Source: an uncultured Clostridia bacterium
Lineage (GTDB): Bacteria; Bacillota; Clostridia; Lachnospirales; Lachnospiraceae
NCBI GenBank assembly: GCA_948472945.1
Contig: CAOKVX010000001.1
Location: forward strand, 1 to 64,000
DNA length: 64,000 nt
Direction of reading: 5' to 3'
Part shown: piece after piece, positions 27,244-37,193 of the stretch
Position numbering within the stretch: position 1 is the first letter of the stretch
How the letters are laid out: each line of letters starts with the position of its first letter
Made by a program: the position numbers and the translations under genes
Notes under the pieces: model-generated
What the model was told of the DNA's origin: nothing
Databases searched by the model: none
What the model saw: the letters and a program-made list of their open reading frames with translations, nothing else

Positions 27244-29239
27244 GAAAAATAAGTTTATAAGGACAAGGGATTTTACATATGTATTATTAAAGTATGTATT
27301 GTCGGCCGTAATGTTATGTTTCATTGTATCCGCCGTATGCGAAAGGGCCGAGGCTTCATCTGCGGCGGGTAACAAGGCGTATAAAAATCTGCCGTCAGAT
27401 ATTTCCGGAAGAAATAATGCCGGTATTAAAAACGGTATAAATGACGGAGATGAGAATGAGCCGGCTGTTGAGGAAGAGGATGTAAGTCTTGAAGACATAT
27501 ACAAGGAAAAGGGTTTTCTCACTGAGAAAGATATTGAGAGCGCATTTTTTGAGTTTGATAAGAAAGAATACGCTGTGATATACGGAGATACAATTTATGC
27601 TGGCTTAAAGTGCAATATCCCCGAGGGGGTATCAAGGATAGAGTACGGAGACATATCCGGCGCCGCAGGGCTTTCCGGGTACAGTTACAAGGATAAAACC
27701 GTAGGGATAGAAGGTTTCTTTGCCGGTACAGTGACTGTGTCCATGAAATTGTATGTGACATTTTCAGATGAAGACGGATTGTATGCCGGAGAAAAGATGT
27801 TTGAGGCAAAGAGCGTTGTGAAAGTTTTGCCTACGTTTACCGTTAAATTGATGCTGGGTGAATCATATAATCTTGATTATACCGACTACGATGAGTATTC
27901 GGGCATGACTTATGTATCAGAGAGAGTTATCGGCTCCGGGTGCGTCGAGTTTTCTGAAAATAATATGACAGCGGTTGCAGTTGGACAGAGTGCTATATAC
28001 ATAGAGGGTGAAGACGGAAAGAAAATACGCATAGGTTTTGTCTATACGGAGGCTGATAATATATGTTTTGCGGAAAGCGCTGTTAACAGGGCTGTCGGAA
28101 GTGTTCCGTACAAGCTTCAGCTGAATAATGTGGATGGCAGGACTGTGACGTGGTCGTCGTCGCAGCCGCTTGTAGCGTCTGTAGGGGATGACGGTACGGT
28201 AACGCCGATTTCCGTTGGCAGCACGGTAATCACGGCGACTGTCAAACTGTCGGACACGAAAAACACCGCATATACGTGTATGTTAAATGTAACGAATCCG
28301 GTATTAAACGTGTCTTCGTTCAATCTTGCTAAGGGATGCAGTATGGAGATAGGCATTAACGGAACTACATCGGGCGGAAGCTGGAGCTCGTCGAATGGTA
28401 TAGTTGCAGGCGTTCAAGCGGGCGGCATATATTACTCAAACACAAGCATGTATTATAATTATGGGGCAACCGCCTCCGTACAGGCATATAAAAAAGGTAC
28501 TGCTGTAATATCGGTCGAGGTGGACGGAGTTGTCAGGACGGTTTTTGTAACAGTCACTGAACCTAAGATAAAGAAAGATTTTTATATTGTTACAAAAGGT
28601 ACAAAACATGTAATAAAGCTCTCCGGAACCGCGGCTGGAAGTACGGTAACCTTTACGAGCGTAAACAAAAAGGCGGCCTCCGTTTCATCAAAGGGAATTG
28701 TCAGAGTAAAAAAGACTGGATATTGTCCGGTAATAGTAGACGTGGACGGAGCAAGGTTTGTAGTATCATTTAATTCGGGCAACAAAAAGGCCGTCAAGGC
28801 CGTGAACAACGCCCTTAAAGCCGAGGGCGCAATATATTCGCAGGCCCGAAGGATGCAGAAAGGTTATTACGACTGCTCGTCGCTCGTTTGGAGGAGCTAT
28901 AAGGGAACAGGAATGTATTTTGGGGACAGGCATTACGCACCGGTGGCCGCTAACGAGGCAGCCTACTGTGTAAGGACAAAGAAAAATGTTCCGGCCAAAT
29001 ATATAAATAAACCGGATAAACTGAATGTCGGCGATTTAATATTTTATGGCGGTTCTAAGAAGAATGGCAGATACAAAAATATATACCATGTTGCAATATA
29101 TATGGGACAATCGGGTGAATCTTTCGGGGGCAAGATATACACATACGGAAGAATTGTTCACGCGAACGGCTCAAGGGTGTCACAGGGTTTTTTGTATAAC
29201 CAGCAGAACTGCGTGGTAGTCGGCCGCCCATACAAGTAG
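27221..29239 (+). CDS. Secreted NlpC/P60 peptidoglycan hydrolase with Ig-like repeats
   Basis: About 672 residues from ATG 27221, overlapping ysxC by 23 bases; TTG 27230 is an alternative start. One hydrophobic segment near residues 24-45 (LLKYVLSAVMLCFIVSAVC, then RAEASS) is a signal peptide or anchor. A long beta-rich region contains at least one Big-2 type Ig-like unit (VTWSSSQPLVASVGDDGTVT, SVGSTVITATV). The C-terminal 130 residues form an NlpC/P60 cysteine peptidase: Cys in YYDCSSLVWRSY, His in NIYHVAIYMG and a third polar residue in VHANG. It probably cleaves cell-wall peptides during growth or division. Confidence 0.85.
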   Translation: MRILTNSKKNKFIRTRDFTYVLLKYVLSAVMLCFIVSAVCERAEASSAAGNKAYKNLPSDISGRNNAGIKNGINDGDENEPAVEEEDVSLEDIYKEKGFLTEKDIESAFFEFDKKEYAVIYGDTIYAGLKCNIPEGVSRIEYGDISGAAGLSGYSYKDKTVGIEGFFAGTVTVSMKLYVTFSDEDGLYAGEKMFEAKSVVKVLPTFTVKLMLGESYNLDYTDYDEYSGMTYVSERVIGSGCVEFSENNMTAVAVGQSAIYIEGEDGKKIRIGFVYTEADNICFAESAVNRAVGSVPYKLQLNNVDGRTVTWSSSQPLVASVGDDGTVTPISVGSTVITATVKLSDTKNTAYTCMLNVTNPVLNVSSFNLAKGCSMEIGINGTTSGGSWSSSNGIVAGVQAGGIYYSNTSMYYNYGATASVQAYKKGTAVISVEVDGVVRTVFVTVTEPKIKKDFYIVTKGTKHVIKLSGTAAGSTVTFTSVNKKAASVSSKGIVRVKKTGYCPVIVDVDGARFVVSFNSGNKKAVKAVNNALKAEGAIYSQARRMQKGYYDCSSLVWRSYKGTGMYFGDRHYAPVAANEAAYCVRTKKNVPAKYINKPDKLNVGDLIFYGGSKKNGRYKNIYHVAIYMGQSGESFGGKIYTYGRIVHANGSRVSQGFLYNQQNCVVVGRPYK

Positions 29240-29263
29240 CTCAACGGCGTCTAAAAAATAGTT

Positions 29264-29291
29264 ATACCCCGTCAGTCCTGCTGCGGGGTAT
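29264..29291. terminator. Bidirectional terminator between convergent genes
   Basis: ATACCCCG pairs with CGGGGTAT around a 12-base loop. On the minus strand it is followed by AACTATTTTTT. The hairpin includes the last codons and stop of the DUF4364 gene. Confidence 0.7.
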
Positions 29292-29811
29292 TTGAATTTA
29301 GAAGAATTTTAATTAAATATGAATATATATCATTGTTGTGGTCCGCCCAGTTGCCGCAGACGGTCCGGGCTGTCTCCTCGTCAGATACGGTAAGACCTAC
29401 AGAGGCGAGCACTTGGTCGCGCTCCGTTATTTTACACGATACAAAATATTCGTTCATGCGCACTCTGGTGTAATCTGAGACGACTGACAGGGCCTCTACT
29501 ATATCTCTGAAATGCTCCTTTAAATATTCCTTTATCTCATTTTTGATATCCTTTGAAATCTCATAGTGAAAACATTCCAGCGTCTTTCTGCCGTCGTCGG
29601 TTATGTTGTAGTATGTCGTTTTGTGTGTTGAGGTCGATATTATGAGAGACTCGTCCTCAAGCTCGCTGAAAGCTTTCTGTATATTAAAATAATCGGTATA
29701 GCCCGCTCCGAGTATATAATCAGATATTATAGCGTTTGATAATGAAAATTCCACCGAGTCAAGAAAATAAAGTATCATAAGTTTGAACAGTGTCTGTGGT
29801 GTAGAAATCAT
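29272..29811 (-). CDS. DUF4364 family protein (winged-helix regulator-like)
   Basis: A 179-residue protein. The N-terminal half (LFKLMILYFLDSVEFSLSNA, then FNIQKAFSELEDESLI and YYNITDDGRKTLECF) has the layout of a winged helix; the C-terminal half (CKITERDQVLASVGLTVSDE) is specific to DUF4364. The family is common in Clostridia and resembles PadR-like regulators, but targets are unknown. Monocistronic on the minus strand. Confidence 0.82.
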   Translation of the reverse strand: MISTPQTLFKLMILYFLDSVEFSLSNAIISDYILGAGYTDYFNIQKAFSELEDESLIISTSTHKTTYYNITDDGRKTLECFHYEISKDIKNEIKEYLKEHFRDIVEALSVVSDYTRVRMNEYFVSCKITERDQVLASVGLTVSDEETARTVCGNWADHNNDIYSYLIKILLNSNTPQQD

Positions 29812-29885
29812 AAATTACATTATCCTTTCTTCAATTATGCCTTTATATTTTATTTGCATGATTTATATAACGGTTACTCAACGCC

Positions 29886-30812
29886 TTAAATTGTGCGCTT
29901 GTAGAGCCTGCCCTGCCATGTGTTTTTTTCTTTGAGCTTTCTGTTTATAGTGTTGAGCACACTGCGTTTTTTAAGGCTCCACAGCGGGGCGATAAGCAGA
30001 TTCGACGGCCCGTCTCCCGTAAGGCGGTGTATAACCATGTCCTCTGGGAGATGCTCAAGACATTCAATGACGAGGTCAGTGTATTCATCCTCGGAAAATA
30101 TGTGGAATGTTCCGTAGTAATCCGCCAAATCCGTATTTTTAAGTACGTGCAGAAGCTGAAGCTTTATGCCCGAAACCGGGCTATGTGCAATATATTCTAT
30201 TGTCTCAATAATCTCGTCATTCGTCTCGTGCGGGAGACCGAGGATGACATGAACTATTATATCTATTGATTTATCAGAAAGTTGTGATACGGTTTGTTCA
30301 AATACGTCGAGAGTGTAGCCGCGTCTTATAAACCGGGCAGTATCCTCGTGAATTGTCTGGAGTCCTAGCTCTACCCATACCGGCTTAATCTGCTGCAGTT
30401 CGCAGAGAAGCTCTGTGGTCTCTTTCGATATGCAGTCCGGTCTTGTAGCAATAGAAATGCCGGCTATTTTATCATGTGATATGGCTTCAAAAAATATTTC
30501 CCTTAGATAATCCACAGGCGCATACGTGTTTGTAAACGACTGAAAGTAGGCTATATACATGCCGCCGCATTTTTTGTTCGGGCTCATGTCGAGAATAGCC
30601 TTGTCAATCTGTTCCGTGATGCTGCCGCATTGCCCGGCAGAAAAATCTCCGGAGCCCATAGCGCTGCAGAATATGCATCCGCGGGTACCCTTTGTGCCAT
30701 CCCTTGTAGGACATGTCATGCCGGCATCGAGAGATATTTTTTGTACTTTGGAGCCATATATTTTCTTAAGGTGGTAGTCAAGGGAATGATATCTTTTTTC
30801 GCCCCAGAACAT
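29886..30812 (-). CDS. Radical SAM protein, TIGR01212/YhcC-like
   Basis: A 308-residue protein from ATG 30812, which has AGAAAGGA upstream; a GTG 24 bases earlier is a less likely start because it overlaps that site. The cluster motif reads MTCPTRDGTKGTRGCIFC, the extended spacing of the TIGR01212 group rather than plain CxxxCxxC. Further features are GIQTxxxxxx-type VELGLQTIHEDTARFIRRGY and HVILGLPHET. Members of this group (YhcC) are radical SAM enzymes without a well-proven substrate in Firmicutes. Confidence 0.88.
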   Translation of the reverse strand: MFWGEKRYHSLDYHLKKIYGSKVQKISLDAGMTCPTRDGTKGTRGCIFCSAMGSGDFSAGQCGSITEQIDKAILDMSPNKKCGGMYIAYFQSFTNTYAPVDYLREIFFEAISHDKIAGISIATRPDCISKETTELLCELQQIKPVWVELGLQTIHEDTARFIRRGYTLDVFEQTVSQLSDKSIDIIVHVILGLPHETNDEIIETIEYIAHSPVSGIKLQLLHVLKNTDLADYYGTFHIFSEDEYTDLVIECLEHLPEDMVIHRLTGDGPSNLLIAPLWSLKKRSVLNTINRKLKEKNTWQGRLYKRTI

Positions 30813-31041
30813 GTTAACAGGTTTCCTTTCTGACACAATATATTTATGGCTATGATATTACTATTTATTATAAATAAAATCAAGTTGCATTTCAGAAATA
30901 TATAGTGTATACTTTTATAAAATGTAAATGTTTACGTATTCCAATGTAATAGTCGGAGTTTCAGTTAGTTTCGATAATATTTATTCCTTATGGTGAATTT
31001 GTGCGACACATTTTAAGTAAAGTTAAGAATTATAATTTTAT
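30813..31041. other. AT-rich gap between divergent genes
   Basis: No gene. It should contain the promoters for the radical SAM gene (leftward) and rho (rightward), but I see no clear consensus boxes. Confidence 0.4.
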
Positions 31042-31160
31042 TCCCGCGAGCAGCGGTCCTAAGTGTCCGGCGGACGCTTGTTCAGGACGGACCGAGAACT
31101 TATATAATACTATCCCGTTGGGGACGTACTTGCTAAAAAGAAGCCGGGTGACGCCGCATA
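31042..31160 (+). repeat. Dispersed intergenic repeat, family B (rho leader)
   Basis: It starts ATTCCCGCGAGCAGCGGTCC and contains ACTTGCTAAAAAGAAGCC near 31127-31144, the same end sequences as the element in the clpP-clpX gap in inverted orientation. It lies about 80 bases upstream of rho and is GC-rich compared with its flanks, so it may be a structured part of the rho 5' leader. Confidence 0.5.
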
Positions 31161-31238
31161 GCTGCCGTTGGGTTTTTTACTATCAAATCCGGGACAAATT
31201 ACAACAAAATATATTGAATCTTAAATAGGAGAAATTAT

Positions 31239-32972
31239 ATGGATTATTCAAAACATTCTCTTGCCGAGCTTAAGGTTATAGCCAAAGAAAAGGGTTTAAA
31301 GAGAATATCAACTATGAAAAAGCAGGAGCTTATCAACGCCCTTATAGAATATGACATGTCTTCGCAGTCTCAGAAAAAGCCTGAGACAGTTCCGAATGAA
31401 AAGCCGGAGGCTTCAAAGACGAATGAAAATTATTCAGAGAAAAAGGAGACAGTGGTAAAGAGCGGTGAACAGGGCAATAATGTGCTATTGGAGAAGAATG
31501 TAACGCCTTCGGTAAGGCAGAATTCCCGAATGAGGGGTGTGGACAGGACGGTGTCGGAGAGAAATCTCAGAGCACATGATACAAACCAGAAACAGTCTAA
31601 GGAAACCCCGGTAAGCTCCAGGTCAATCGAAGTGAAACCTGCCCAGACAAGAACGGTGAGACAGAGTCCGGCAAGGGAGCATGCCAACGTGAGGGATACG
31701 TCAGGTGATTACAGGACGAGAAACAATAACCAGAGGCAGCAGAATAATTCCGGGAATTCACAGGGGGGGCGTTCGGAGAGACAGGAGCGTTCCGACAGAG
31801 CGGAGCACGGAGCGAACGGAAACGGTGAAGAGATTGAGCACCTTGACAGCGGGGAGGTAAAGAGCGGTATACTTGAAGTTATGGCTGACGGATACGGCTT
31901 TATCAGATGTGACAACTTTCTTCCCGGAGAACAGGATGTGTATGTTTCCCCGGCATTTATAAGAAGATTCGGACTCAGAACAGGAGACGTTATAGTAGGC
32001 AATACAAAAGTCAGGTCGGCCAGCGAAAAGTTTTCGGCCCTGCTATATATGAAGTCTATTAACGGTTATCCGGTTAATGTTCTTTCAAGGAGAAAGAAAT
32101 TCGAGGACCTAACGCCAATTTTCCCAAACAGCAGAATACACCTTGAGACAGCGGGGGCCGGAACTGCAATGCGTATGGTGGATTTGATATCGCCAATTGG
32201 AAAAGGGCAGAGAGGAATGATTGTCTCACAGCCTAAGACAGGTAAGACTACGCTGCTAAAGCAGGTTGCAAAAGCCGTCACATGCAATCATCCTGAAATG
32301 CATCTCATTATACTGCTCATAGACGAGAGGCCTGAGGAGGTCACCGACATAAAAGAGTCGATAGAGGGTGATAATGTGGAGGTAATCTACTCCACATTCG
32401 ACGAGCTGCCTGACAATCATAAGAGGGTTTCAGAGATGGTAATTGAGAGGGCGAAAAGGCTTGTGGAACACGGCAGGGATGTAATGATACTTCTTGACAG
32501 CATTACAAGGCTCGCCAGGGCGTATAACCTTACGGTGCAGCCAAGCGGAAGAACACTCTCAGGCGGACTTGACCCTGCGGCCCTGCATATGCCTAAGAGA
32601 TTTTTTGGAGCTGCAAGAAATATGAGGGAGGGAGGCAGTCTAACCATTCTGGCAACAGCGCTTGTAGATACCGGAAGCCGTATGGACGATGTTGTCTTCG
32701 AGGAATTTAAGGGAACTGGTAATATGGAGCTTGTACTCGACAGAAGCTTATCTGAAAAGAGAATTTTTCCTGCTATAGACCTACCGAAATCAAGCACTAG
32801 GCGGGACGACCTGCTATTGTCACAACCGGAGATGGAGGCCAGCCTGCTTATGAGAAGGGCTCTCAACAGTTCTAAATCTGACGAGGCCGTTGAACAGATT
32901 ATAAAAATGTTTATGAGGACAAAAAATAACGCTGAATTTATAGAGATGATAAAAAAGGTTAAAATAATATAA
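31239..32972 (+). CDS. rho: Transcription termination factor Rho, with a long low-complexity insert
   Basis: A 577-residue hexameric RNA helicase. The Rho_N domain is residues 1-35 (LAELKVIAKEKGLKRISTM). Residues about 40-200 are a hydrophilic, Ser/Arg/Asn/Gln-rich insert of the kind seen in some Clostridia and Actinobacteria. The RNA-binding cold-shock-like domain follows (GILEVMADGYGFIRCDNFLP), then the ATPase with Walker A SQPKTGKTTLLKQ and Walker B LIILLIDERPEEV, and the R-loop region SRTLSGGLDPAAL. It ends untranslated transcripts. First gene of rho-rpmE-DUF1385-prmC-prfA. Confidence 0.96.
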   Translation: MDYSKHSLAELKVIAKEKGLKRISTMKKQELINALIEYDMSSQSQKKPETVPNEKPEASKTNENYSEKKETVVKSGEQGNNVLLEKNVTPSVRQNSRMRGVDRTVSERNLRAHDTNQKQSKETPVSSRSIEVKPAQTRTVRQSPAREHANVRDTSGDYRTRNNNQRQQNNSGNSQGGRSERQERSDRAEHGANGNGEEIEHLDSGEVKSGILEVMADGYGFIRCDNFLPGEQDVYVSPAFIRRFGLRTGDVIVGNTKVRSASEKFSALLYMKSINGYPVNVLSRRKKFEDLTPIFPNSRIHLETAGAGTAMRMVDLISPIGKGQRGMIVSQPKTGKTTLLKQVAKAVTCNHPEMHLIILLIDERPEEVTDIKESIEGDNVEVIYSTFDELPDNHKRVSEMVIERAKRLVEHGRDVMILLDSITRLARAYNLTVQPSGRTLSGGLDPAALHMPKRFFGAARNMREGGSLTILATALVDTGSRMDDVVFEEFKGTGNMELVLDRSLSEKRIFPAIDLPKSSTRRDDLLLSQPEMEASLLMRRALNSSKSDEAVEQIIKMFMRTKNNAEFIEMIKKVKII

Positions 32973-33139
32973 TTCTATAATTTAAACATATAATTTAAAC
33001 TTTACAAAATACTCTTGCATTATAAAATAAACCATGCTATAATGTAAAAGCTGTTTTGCCTAAGAGATTTAGCGGAACATATTTAACGGAAGTGAGTGCT
33101 TACAGGTGCACTTGATTTATATTCAGAGAGGTGAAAAAG

Positions 33140-33346
33140 ATGAAGCAAGATATACAGCCGACATACTATCAGGCAAAGGTTGTCTGCAACTGTGGAAATG
33201 AGTTTGTGACAGGTTCTACAAAAGAGGGTATTCATGTAGAAGTATGCTCAAAATGCCATCCATTCTACACAGGACAGCAGAGAGCCGTATCTGCAAGGGG
33301 AGCTATTGATAAGTTCAACCGCAGGTATGGATTATCACAGAACTAG
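33140..33346 (+). CDS. rpmE: 50S ribosomal protein L31 (zinc-binding form)
   Basis: A 68-residue protein from the ATG 33140; GAGG lies 9 bases upstream, and a GTG 9 bases earlier would overlap it. The zinc ligands are Cys in VVCNCGNEF and [10 protein letters not shown] (C+ form). It belongs to the large ribosomal subunit and also stores zinc. A strong terminator follows. Confidence 0.95.
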   Translation: MKQDIQPTYYQAKVVCNCGNEFVTGSTKEGIHVEVCSKCHPFYTGQQRAVSARGAIDKFNRRYGLSQN

Positions 33347-33355
33347 TTAATTTGA

Positions 33356-33394
33356 AAATAGGTCGGGATAACTATATCCTGACCTATTTTTTTT
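33356..33394 (+). terminator. Rho-independent terminator after rpmE
   Basis: AAATAGGTC-G-GGATA pairs with TATCC-T-GACCTATTT, followed by eight T. It is one of the strongest in the window. Confidence 0.92.
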
Positions 33395-33441
33395 CTTACA
33401 AATAATGGTGCGCAGGAAACAGAAGAGAGAGGGGGATGCAT

Positions 33442-34632
33442 GTGAAGTCGTCAGGTATAGGCGGAATGGCTGTAATTGAGGGCGTTATGATGAAAAACAA
33501 ATCAGAGTACGCCGTAGCTATACGAAAGCCGGATAATACAATAGAAGTAAAAAAAGATGTTTATGTTGGGCTCGGTGAACGCGTAGGAATTTTTAAATTA
33601 CCTATATTGAGGGGAATTGCGTCATTCATTGATTCGCTTTCGCTTGGAATGAACACACTGTCATACTCTGCTGAATTTTATGAGGAGGATGCTCAGGATA
33701 TAAAGGGCGGAAGTAAGAAGAACAGTGGCAACAAAGAAAGTGATAAGAAGAACAATGACAAGAAGAACAGCGGCGGCAAAGATAATAAAAATAAAGGCAG
33801 CGGTCGCAAAGACAATATTGTCATGGGTATTACAATGACAATTGCAATTATAATTGCAGTAGCAATATTTGTTCTTCTGCCATTTTATATAATGGAAATG
33901 TTAAAGGGTCAGATTAAATCGCATATTGCAAGAAGTATCGTTGAGGGTGTGATAAGGCTGGTTCTGTTTATAATGTACGTAAAAGCTATAACTGTGATGC
34001 AGGATATAAAACGGGTGTATATGTACCACGGCGCAGAGCACAAGGCGATTAACTGTGTTGAGAGGGGGTTTGATCTGACGGTTGAGAATGCCCGTAAACA
34101 GACTAAGGAGCACAAGAGGTGCGGAACGAGTTTTCTGCTGTATGTTGTCCTGCTGAGTATAATCTTTTTTGCTTTTATAAATGTGGAGCAGGTCTGGCTA
34201 AGGATGCTGCTAAGGATTCTTCTTGTTCCCGTAGTGGCGGGCGTTGCGTACGAGTTTATCAGATTAGCCGGAAAGACGGACAACATAATAGTAAATATAT
34301 TAAGCAAACCGGGTATTTGGCTTCAGGGTCTTACAACTACTGAGCCTGACGACGGAATGCTTGAGACTGCTATAGCAGCGGTTGACGCCGTCTTCGACTG
34401 GCGGGGTTTCCAGGCGGGAAACATTCATGGGAATCATATCCATGTCGATGACTCTGACGAGGAGATTCTATCGGTAAGTGAAGATGAAAAACATGATAGT
34501 TTATCTAATAGGAGTTCAGCGTTTGAGGACGTATTGTTTGACGAGGATGACGAGGATGACGAGATTCTAAAGGCGCTCGACAAGTTTTTTATTATGGGCG
34601 ACGAAGATGAAAAGGATTCCGACGAAAAATAG
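33442..34632 (+). CDS. DUF1385 membrane protein with charged inserts
   Basis: About 396 residues. The GTG at 33442 is preferred because GAGAGGGGG lies at normal distance; ATG 33436 touches it. The start SSGIGGMAVIEGVMMKNKS is the DUF1385 (PF07136) hallmark, as are MYHGAEHKAINCVERG and the RCGTSFLL segment. Three or four membrane segments (about 130-155, 170-190, 230-265). Between the N-terminal part and TM1 lies a Lys/Asn/Gly/Ser low-complexity stretch (about residues 80-125), and the C-terminal 80 residues are very acidic. The family always lies near prmC and prfA in Firmicutes; its function is unproven. Confidence 0.88.
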   Translation: MKSSGIGGMAVIEGVMMKNKSEYAVAIRKPDNTIEVKKDVYVGLGERVGIFKLPILRGIASFIDSLSLGMNTLSYSAEFYEEDAQDIKGGSKKNSGNKESDKKNNDKKNSGGKDNKNKGSGRKDNIVMGITMTIAIIIAVAIFVLLPFYIMEMLKGQIKSHIARSIVEGVIRLVLFIMYVKAITVMQDIKRVYMYHGAEHKAINCVERGFDLTVENARKQTKEHKRCGTSFLLYVVLLSIIFFAFINVEQVWLRMLLRILLVPVVAGVAYEFIRLAGKTDNIIVNILSKPGIWLQGLTTTEPDDGMLETAIAAVDAVFDWRGFQAGNIHGNHIHVDDSDEEILSVSEDEKHDSLSNRSSAFEDVLFDEDDEDDEILKALDKFFIMGDEDEKDSDEK

Positions 34633-34679
34633 AAAGTTCTTAGGAAGTTCTGTGTAAATAGAATTCCGGTGATTTTATT

Positions 34680-35507
34680 ATGATATTAAGGGATATGTTA
34701 AAACAGGGTGCAGATACTTTACGGAAAGCCGGCGTCAGTGAGTCCGGCCTTGACGCGTGGTATCTGCTGTCCTATTGTATGGGAATAACGAAATCACATT
34801 ATTATATGATTCAGGATAAGGTTCCCGATAATAATATTATACAGAGATATAGCGAATTAATCCTTGAGAGAAGCAGTAGAAAACCGCTTCAATATATAAC
34901 AGGTACACAAGAATTTATGGGTCTTGTATTTGATGTGGACGAGAATGTACTCATACCGAGACAAGATACGGAAGTTCTTGTCGAACATGCGCTGGCATTT
35001 TGTGAAAGAAAAAGGGTTCTTGACATGTGTACCGGCTCTGGATGTATTGCCGTCAGCATTTCTGTTTTGGGCAGCCCGGAGAGCGTTGACGCGTCGGATA
35101 TATCAGAGGCCGCGCTGGAAACGGCAAAATATAATTCAGAAAAAAATAATGCCGCTGTTTCATTTATTGTCAGTGATATATGGGATGGGATTACCAGGGA
35201 ATATGATATTATAGTTTCCAATCCGCCTTATATCACATCCGACGAGATGGTGGAGTTGATGCCCGAGGTCAGAGAGTATGAACCTGAGACTGCTTTGTTC
35301 GGAGGCGTTGACGGGCTTTCCATGTATAAGAGAATAGCAGACGGGGCAGGAGAACATCTTGTAAGCGGCGGGTATATATTTTTTGAGATTGGATGTAATC
35401 AGGCTGCGGCAGTGTCAGATATACTGGAGCGGAATGGTTTTATAGATATAAGAACAGAGAAAGATTTGTCGGGCCTTGACAGAGTTGTGTGGGCCCGAAA
35501 GAAATAA
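34680..35507 (+). CDS. prmC: Release factor glutamine methyltransferase
   Basis: A 275-residue SAM-dependent enzyme. The N-terminal helical domain is about 1-75, then [20 protein letters not shown] and [13 protein letters not shown]. Motif I is [14 protein letters not shown] and the catalytic NPPY is in IVSNPPYIT. It methylates the Gln of the GGQ motif in release factors, and prfA follows directly (its upstream site overlaps the prmC end). Confidence 0.95.
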   Translation: MILRDMLKQGADTLRKAGVSESGLDAWYLLSYCMGITKSHYYMIQDKVPDNNIIQRYSELILERSSRKPLQYITGTQEFMGLVFDVDENVLIPRQDTEVLVEHALAFCERKRVLDMCTGSGCIAVSISVLGSPESVDASDISEAALETAKYNSEKNNAAVSFIVSDIWDGITREYDIIVSNPPYITSDEMVELMPEVREYEPETALFGGVDGLSMYKRIADGAGEHLVSGGYIFFEIGCNQAAAVSDILERNGFIDIRTEKDLSGLDRVVWARKK

Positions 35508-35524
35508 TGGAGGAAGACGAGAAT

Positions 35525-36601
35525 ATGTTTGAGAATTTGGAAGAGGTGCTTTTACACTATGACGAGGTTATAAATGAGCTGAGCGAGCCGGATGTTTTGA
35601 ACAATCAGGAAAAGTACCGCTCGCTTATGAAAGAGCAGACCGACCTTGAACCTGTCGTTGAAAAATACAAGGAATATAAGGAAGTTAAAGCCGGTATAGA
35701 GGACAGCCTCCTCATATTGGAGGAGGAAAAAGACGAGGATATGAGGGAGCTCGCCAAGGAGGAGCTCTCCGACTGCAGAAACAGGATAGAGCAGATAGAG
35801 CATGATTTGAGGATTCTCATGCTTCCGAAAGACCCTAACGATGACAAAAATGTCATCGTCGAGATACGAGGCGGGGCAGGCGGGGACGAGGCCGCTTTAT
35901 TTGCCGCAAATCTTTTCAGGATGTACAGCAGGTATGCGGAGCGCAACAACTGGAAAATAGACATGATTAATTCAAATGAAAACGGAATTGGCGGTTTCAA
36001 GGAAGTTGTATTTATGATTGACGGTGACGGAGCCTATTCTAAGCTAAAATATGAGAGCGGCGTACACAGAGTTCAGAGAATACCGGTGACTGAGAGCGGC
36101 GGGCGCATCCACACGTCGACCGCTACCGTTGCAATTATGCCCGAAGCCGAGGAGGTCGACGTAAACATTGATATGAACGACTGCAAATTTGACGTGTTCA
36201 GGGCGTCCGGAAACGGCGGACAGTGTGTCAATACAACGGATTCGGCGGTAAGGCTTACCCATATTCCGACGGGCATTGTAATATCGTGTCAGGACGAGAA
36301 ATCGCAGCTCAAAAATAAAGATAAAGCCCTCAAGGTACTAAGGTCGCGCCTGTATGAACTTGAGTGCGCAAAGGTGCACGACGCCGAGGCTGAGGCGAGA
36401 AGAAGTCAGGTCGGAACGGGTGACAGGTCAGAGAAGATTCGGACGTACAATTTCCCACAGAGCAGAGTCACGGACCATAGAATTAAGCTTACCTCGCACA
36501 GGCTTGACGAGATTATGGACGGTGAACTTAATGAGGTTATACAGTCGCTGACGGCAGCCGATCAGGCGGCTAAACTGAGCAAGCTTAATGAAGATAGGTA
36601 A
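35525..36601 (+). CDS. prfA: Peptide chain release factor 1
   Basis: A 358-residue RF1. The start at 35525 follows GGAGG (35509-35513). The stop-codon recognition tripeptide is P-V-T in [17 protein letters not shown], which marks RF1 rather than RF2, and the peptidyl-hydrolysis GGQ is in [17 protein letters not shown]. It reads UAA and UAG. Substrate of PrmC encoded upstream. A long hairpin follows. Confidence 0.96.
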   Translation: MFENLEEVLLHYDEVINELSEPDVLNNQEKYRSLMKEQTDLEPVVEKYKEYKEVKAGIEDSLLILEEEKDEDMRELAKEELSDCRNRIEQIEHDLRILMLPKDPNDDKNVIVEIRGGAGGDEAALFAANLFRMYSRYAERNNWKIDMINSNENGIGGFKEVVFMIDGDGAYSKLKYESGVHRVQRIPVTESGGRIHTSTATVAIMPEAEEVDVNIDMNDCKFDVFRASGNGGQCVNTTDSAVRLTHIPTGIVISCQDEKSQLKNKDKALKVLRSRLYELECAKVHDAEAEARRSQVGTGDRSEKIRTYNFPQSRVTDHRIKLTSHRLDEIMDGELNEVIQSLTAADQAAKLSKLNEDR

Positions 36602-36621
36602 AGGTATTAACTAAAGTAATC

Positions 36622-36671
36622 CAACAAACAGGCGCTATGCTCCCAGATGGGGGCATAGCGCCTGTTTGTTG
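36622..36671 (+). terminator. Long 19-bp perfect hairpin after prfA
   Basis: Arms 36622-36640 and 36653-36671 (CAACAAACAGGCGCTATGC and inverse) are exact around a 12-base loop. There is no U-run after it, so it may act with Rho, protect the 3' end, or belong to the palindromic elements found elsewhere in the window. Confidence 0.6.
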
Positions 36672-37193
36672 TCAGCAGCCTGTAAAACGGGCTCTGGGGT
36701 TCCTTGTAAACTGACCTCAATATTCGAACTATAATTTGAGGCATATAATGCTCCACATCAAAATTTTGTTGAAGTTATTGTCTGGATGATGTATAATAAT
36801 GGAATGAAGATTGTTATATACCTGTTATTTGATATTTTATGACTTTTTGTCAGAAAATTTGTAAAATATTAAGGATTTGTATCAGGTAATATGCTTTAAT
36901 ATATTAATGGGTTTCGCGTTTAATATAGCAAATTAATATTTAATAATCGATAACCTTGTATAATAAAAACAATATATAATCTGCACAACGGAATAATATT
37001 TTAAATCTTATATACTAGTTCCCGGTTTTATCAGATAGCTCAAATATCCAAGATATATTATTATATTTATTTCTAATCCACAAGAAAGGGGCGGCATGCA
37101 AAACAAAACTTAAGATTCTATATTGTTTTATATTATAAAATACATAAAAGTAATTTATTGCAAAAGCAAATAATTAGAGAGAAAGGATTGTAT
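36672..37193. other. AT-rich gap of about 520 bases
   Basis: No gene. The first 60 bases are of normal composition, the rest strongly AT-rich (especially 36880-37180). It ends with GAAAGGA, the Shine-Dalgarno of the next gene. Confidence 0.5.

Noticed and set aside
36622-36671. Attachment site of an integrated element
   Set aside because: No integrase nearby and no matching second copy in the window; a 3'-end hairpin of prfA is simpler.
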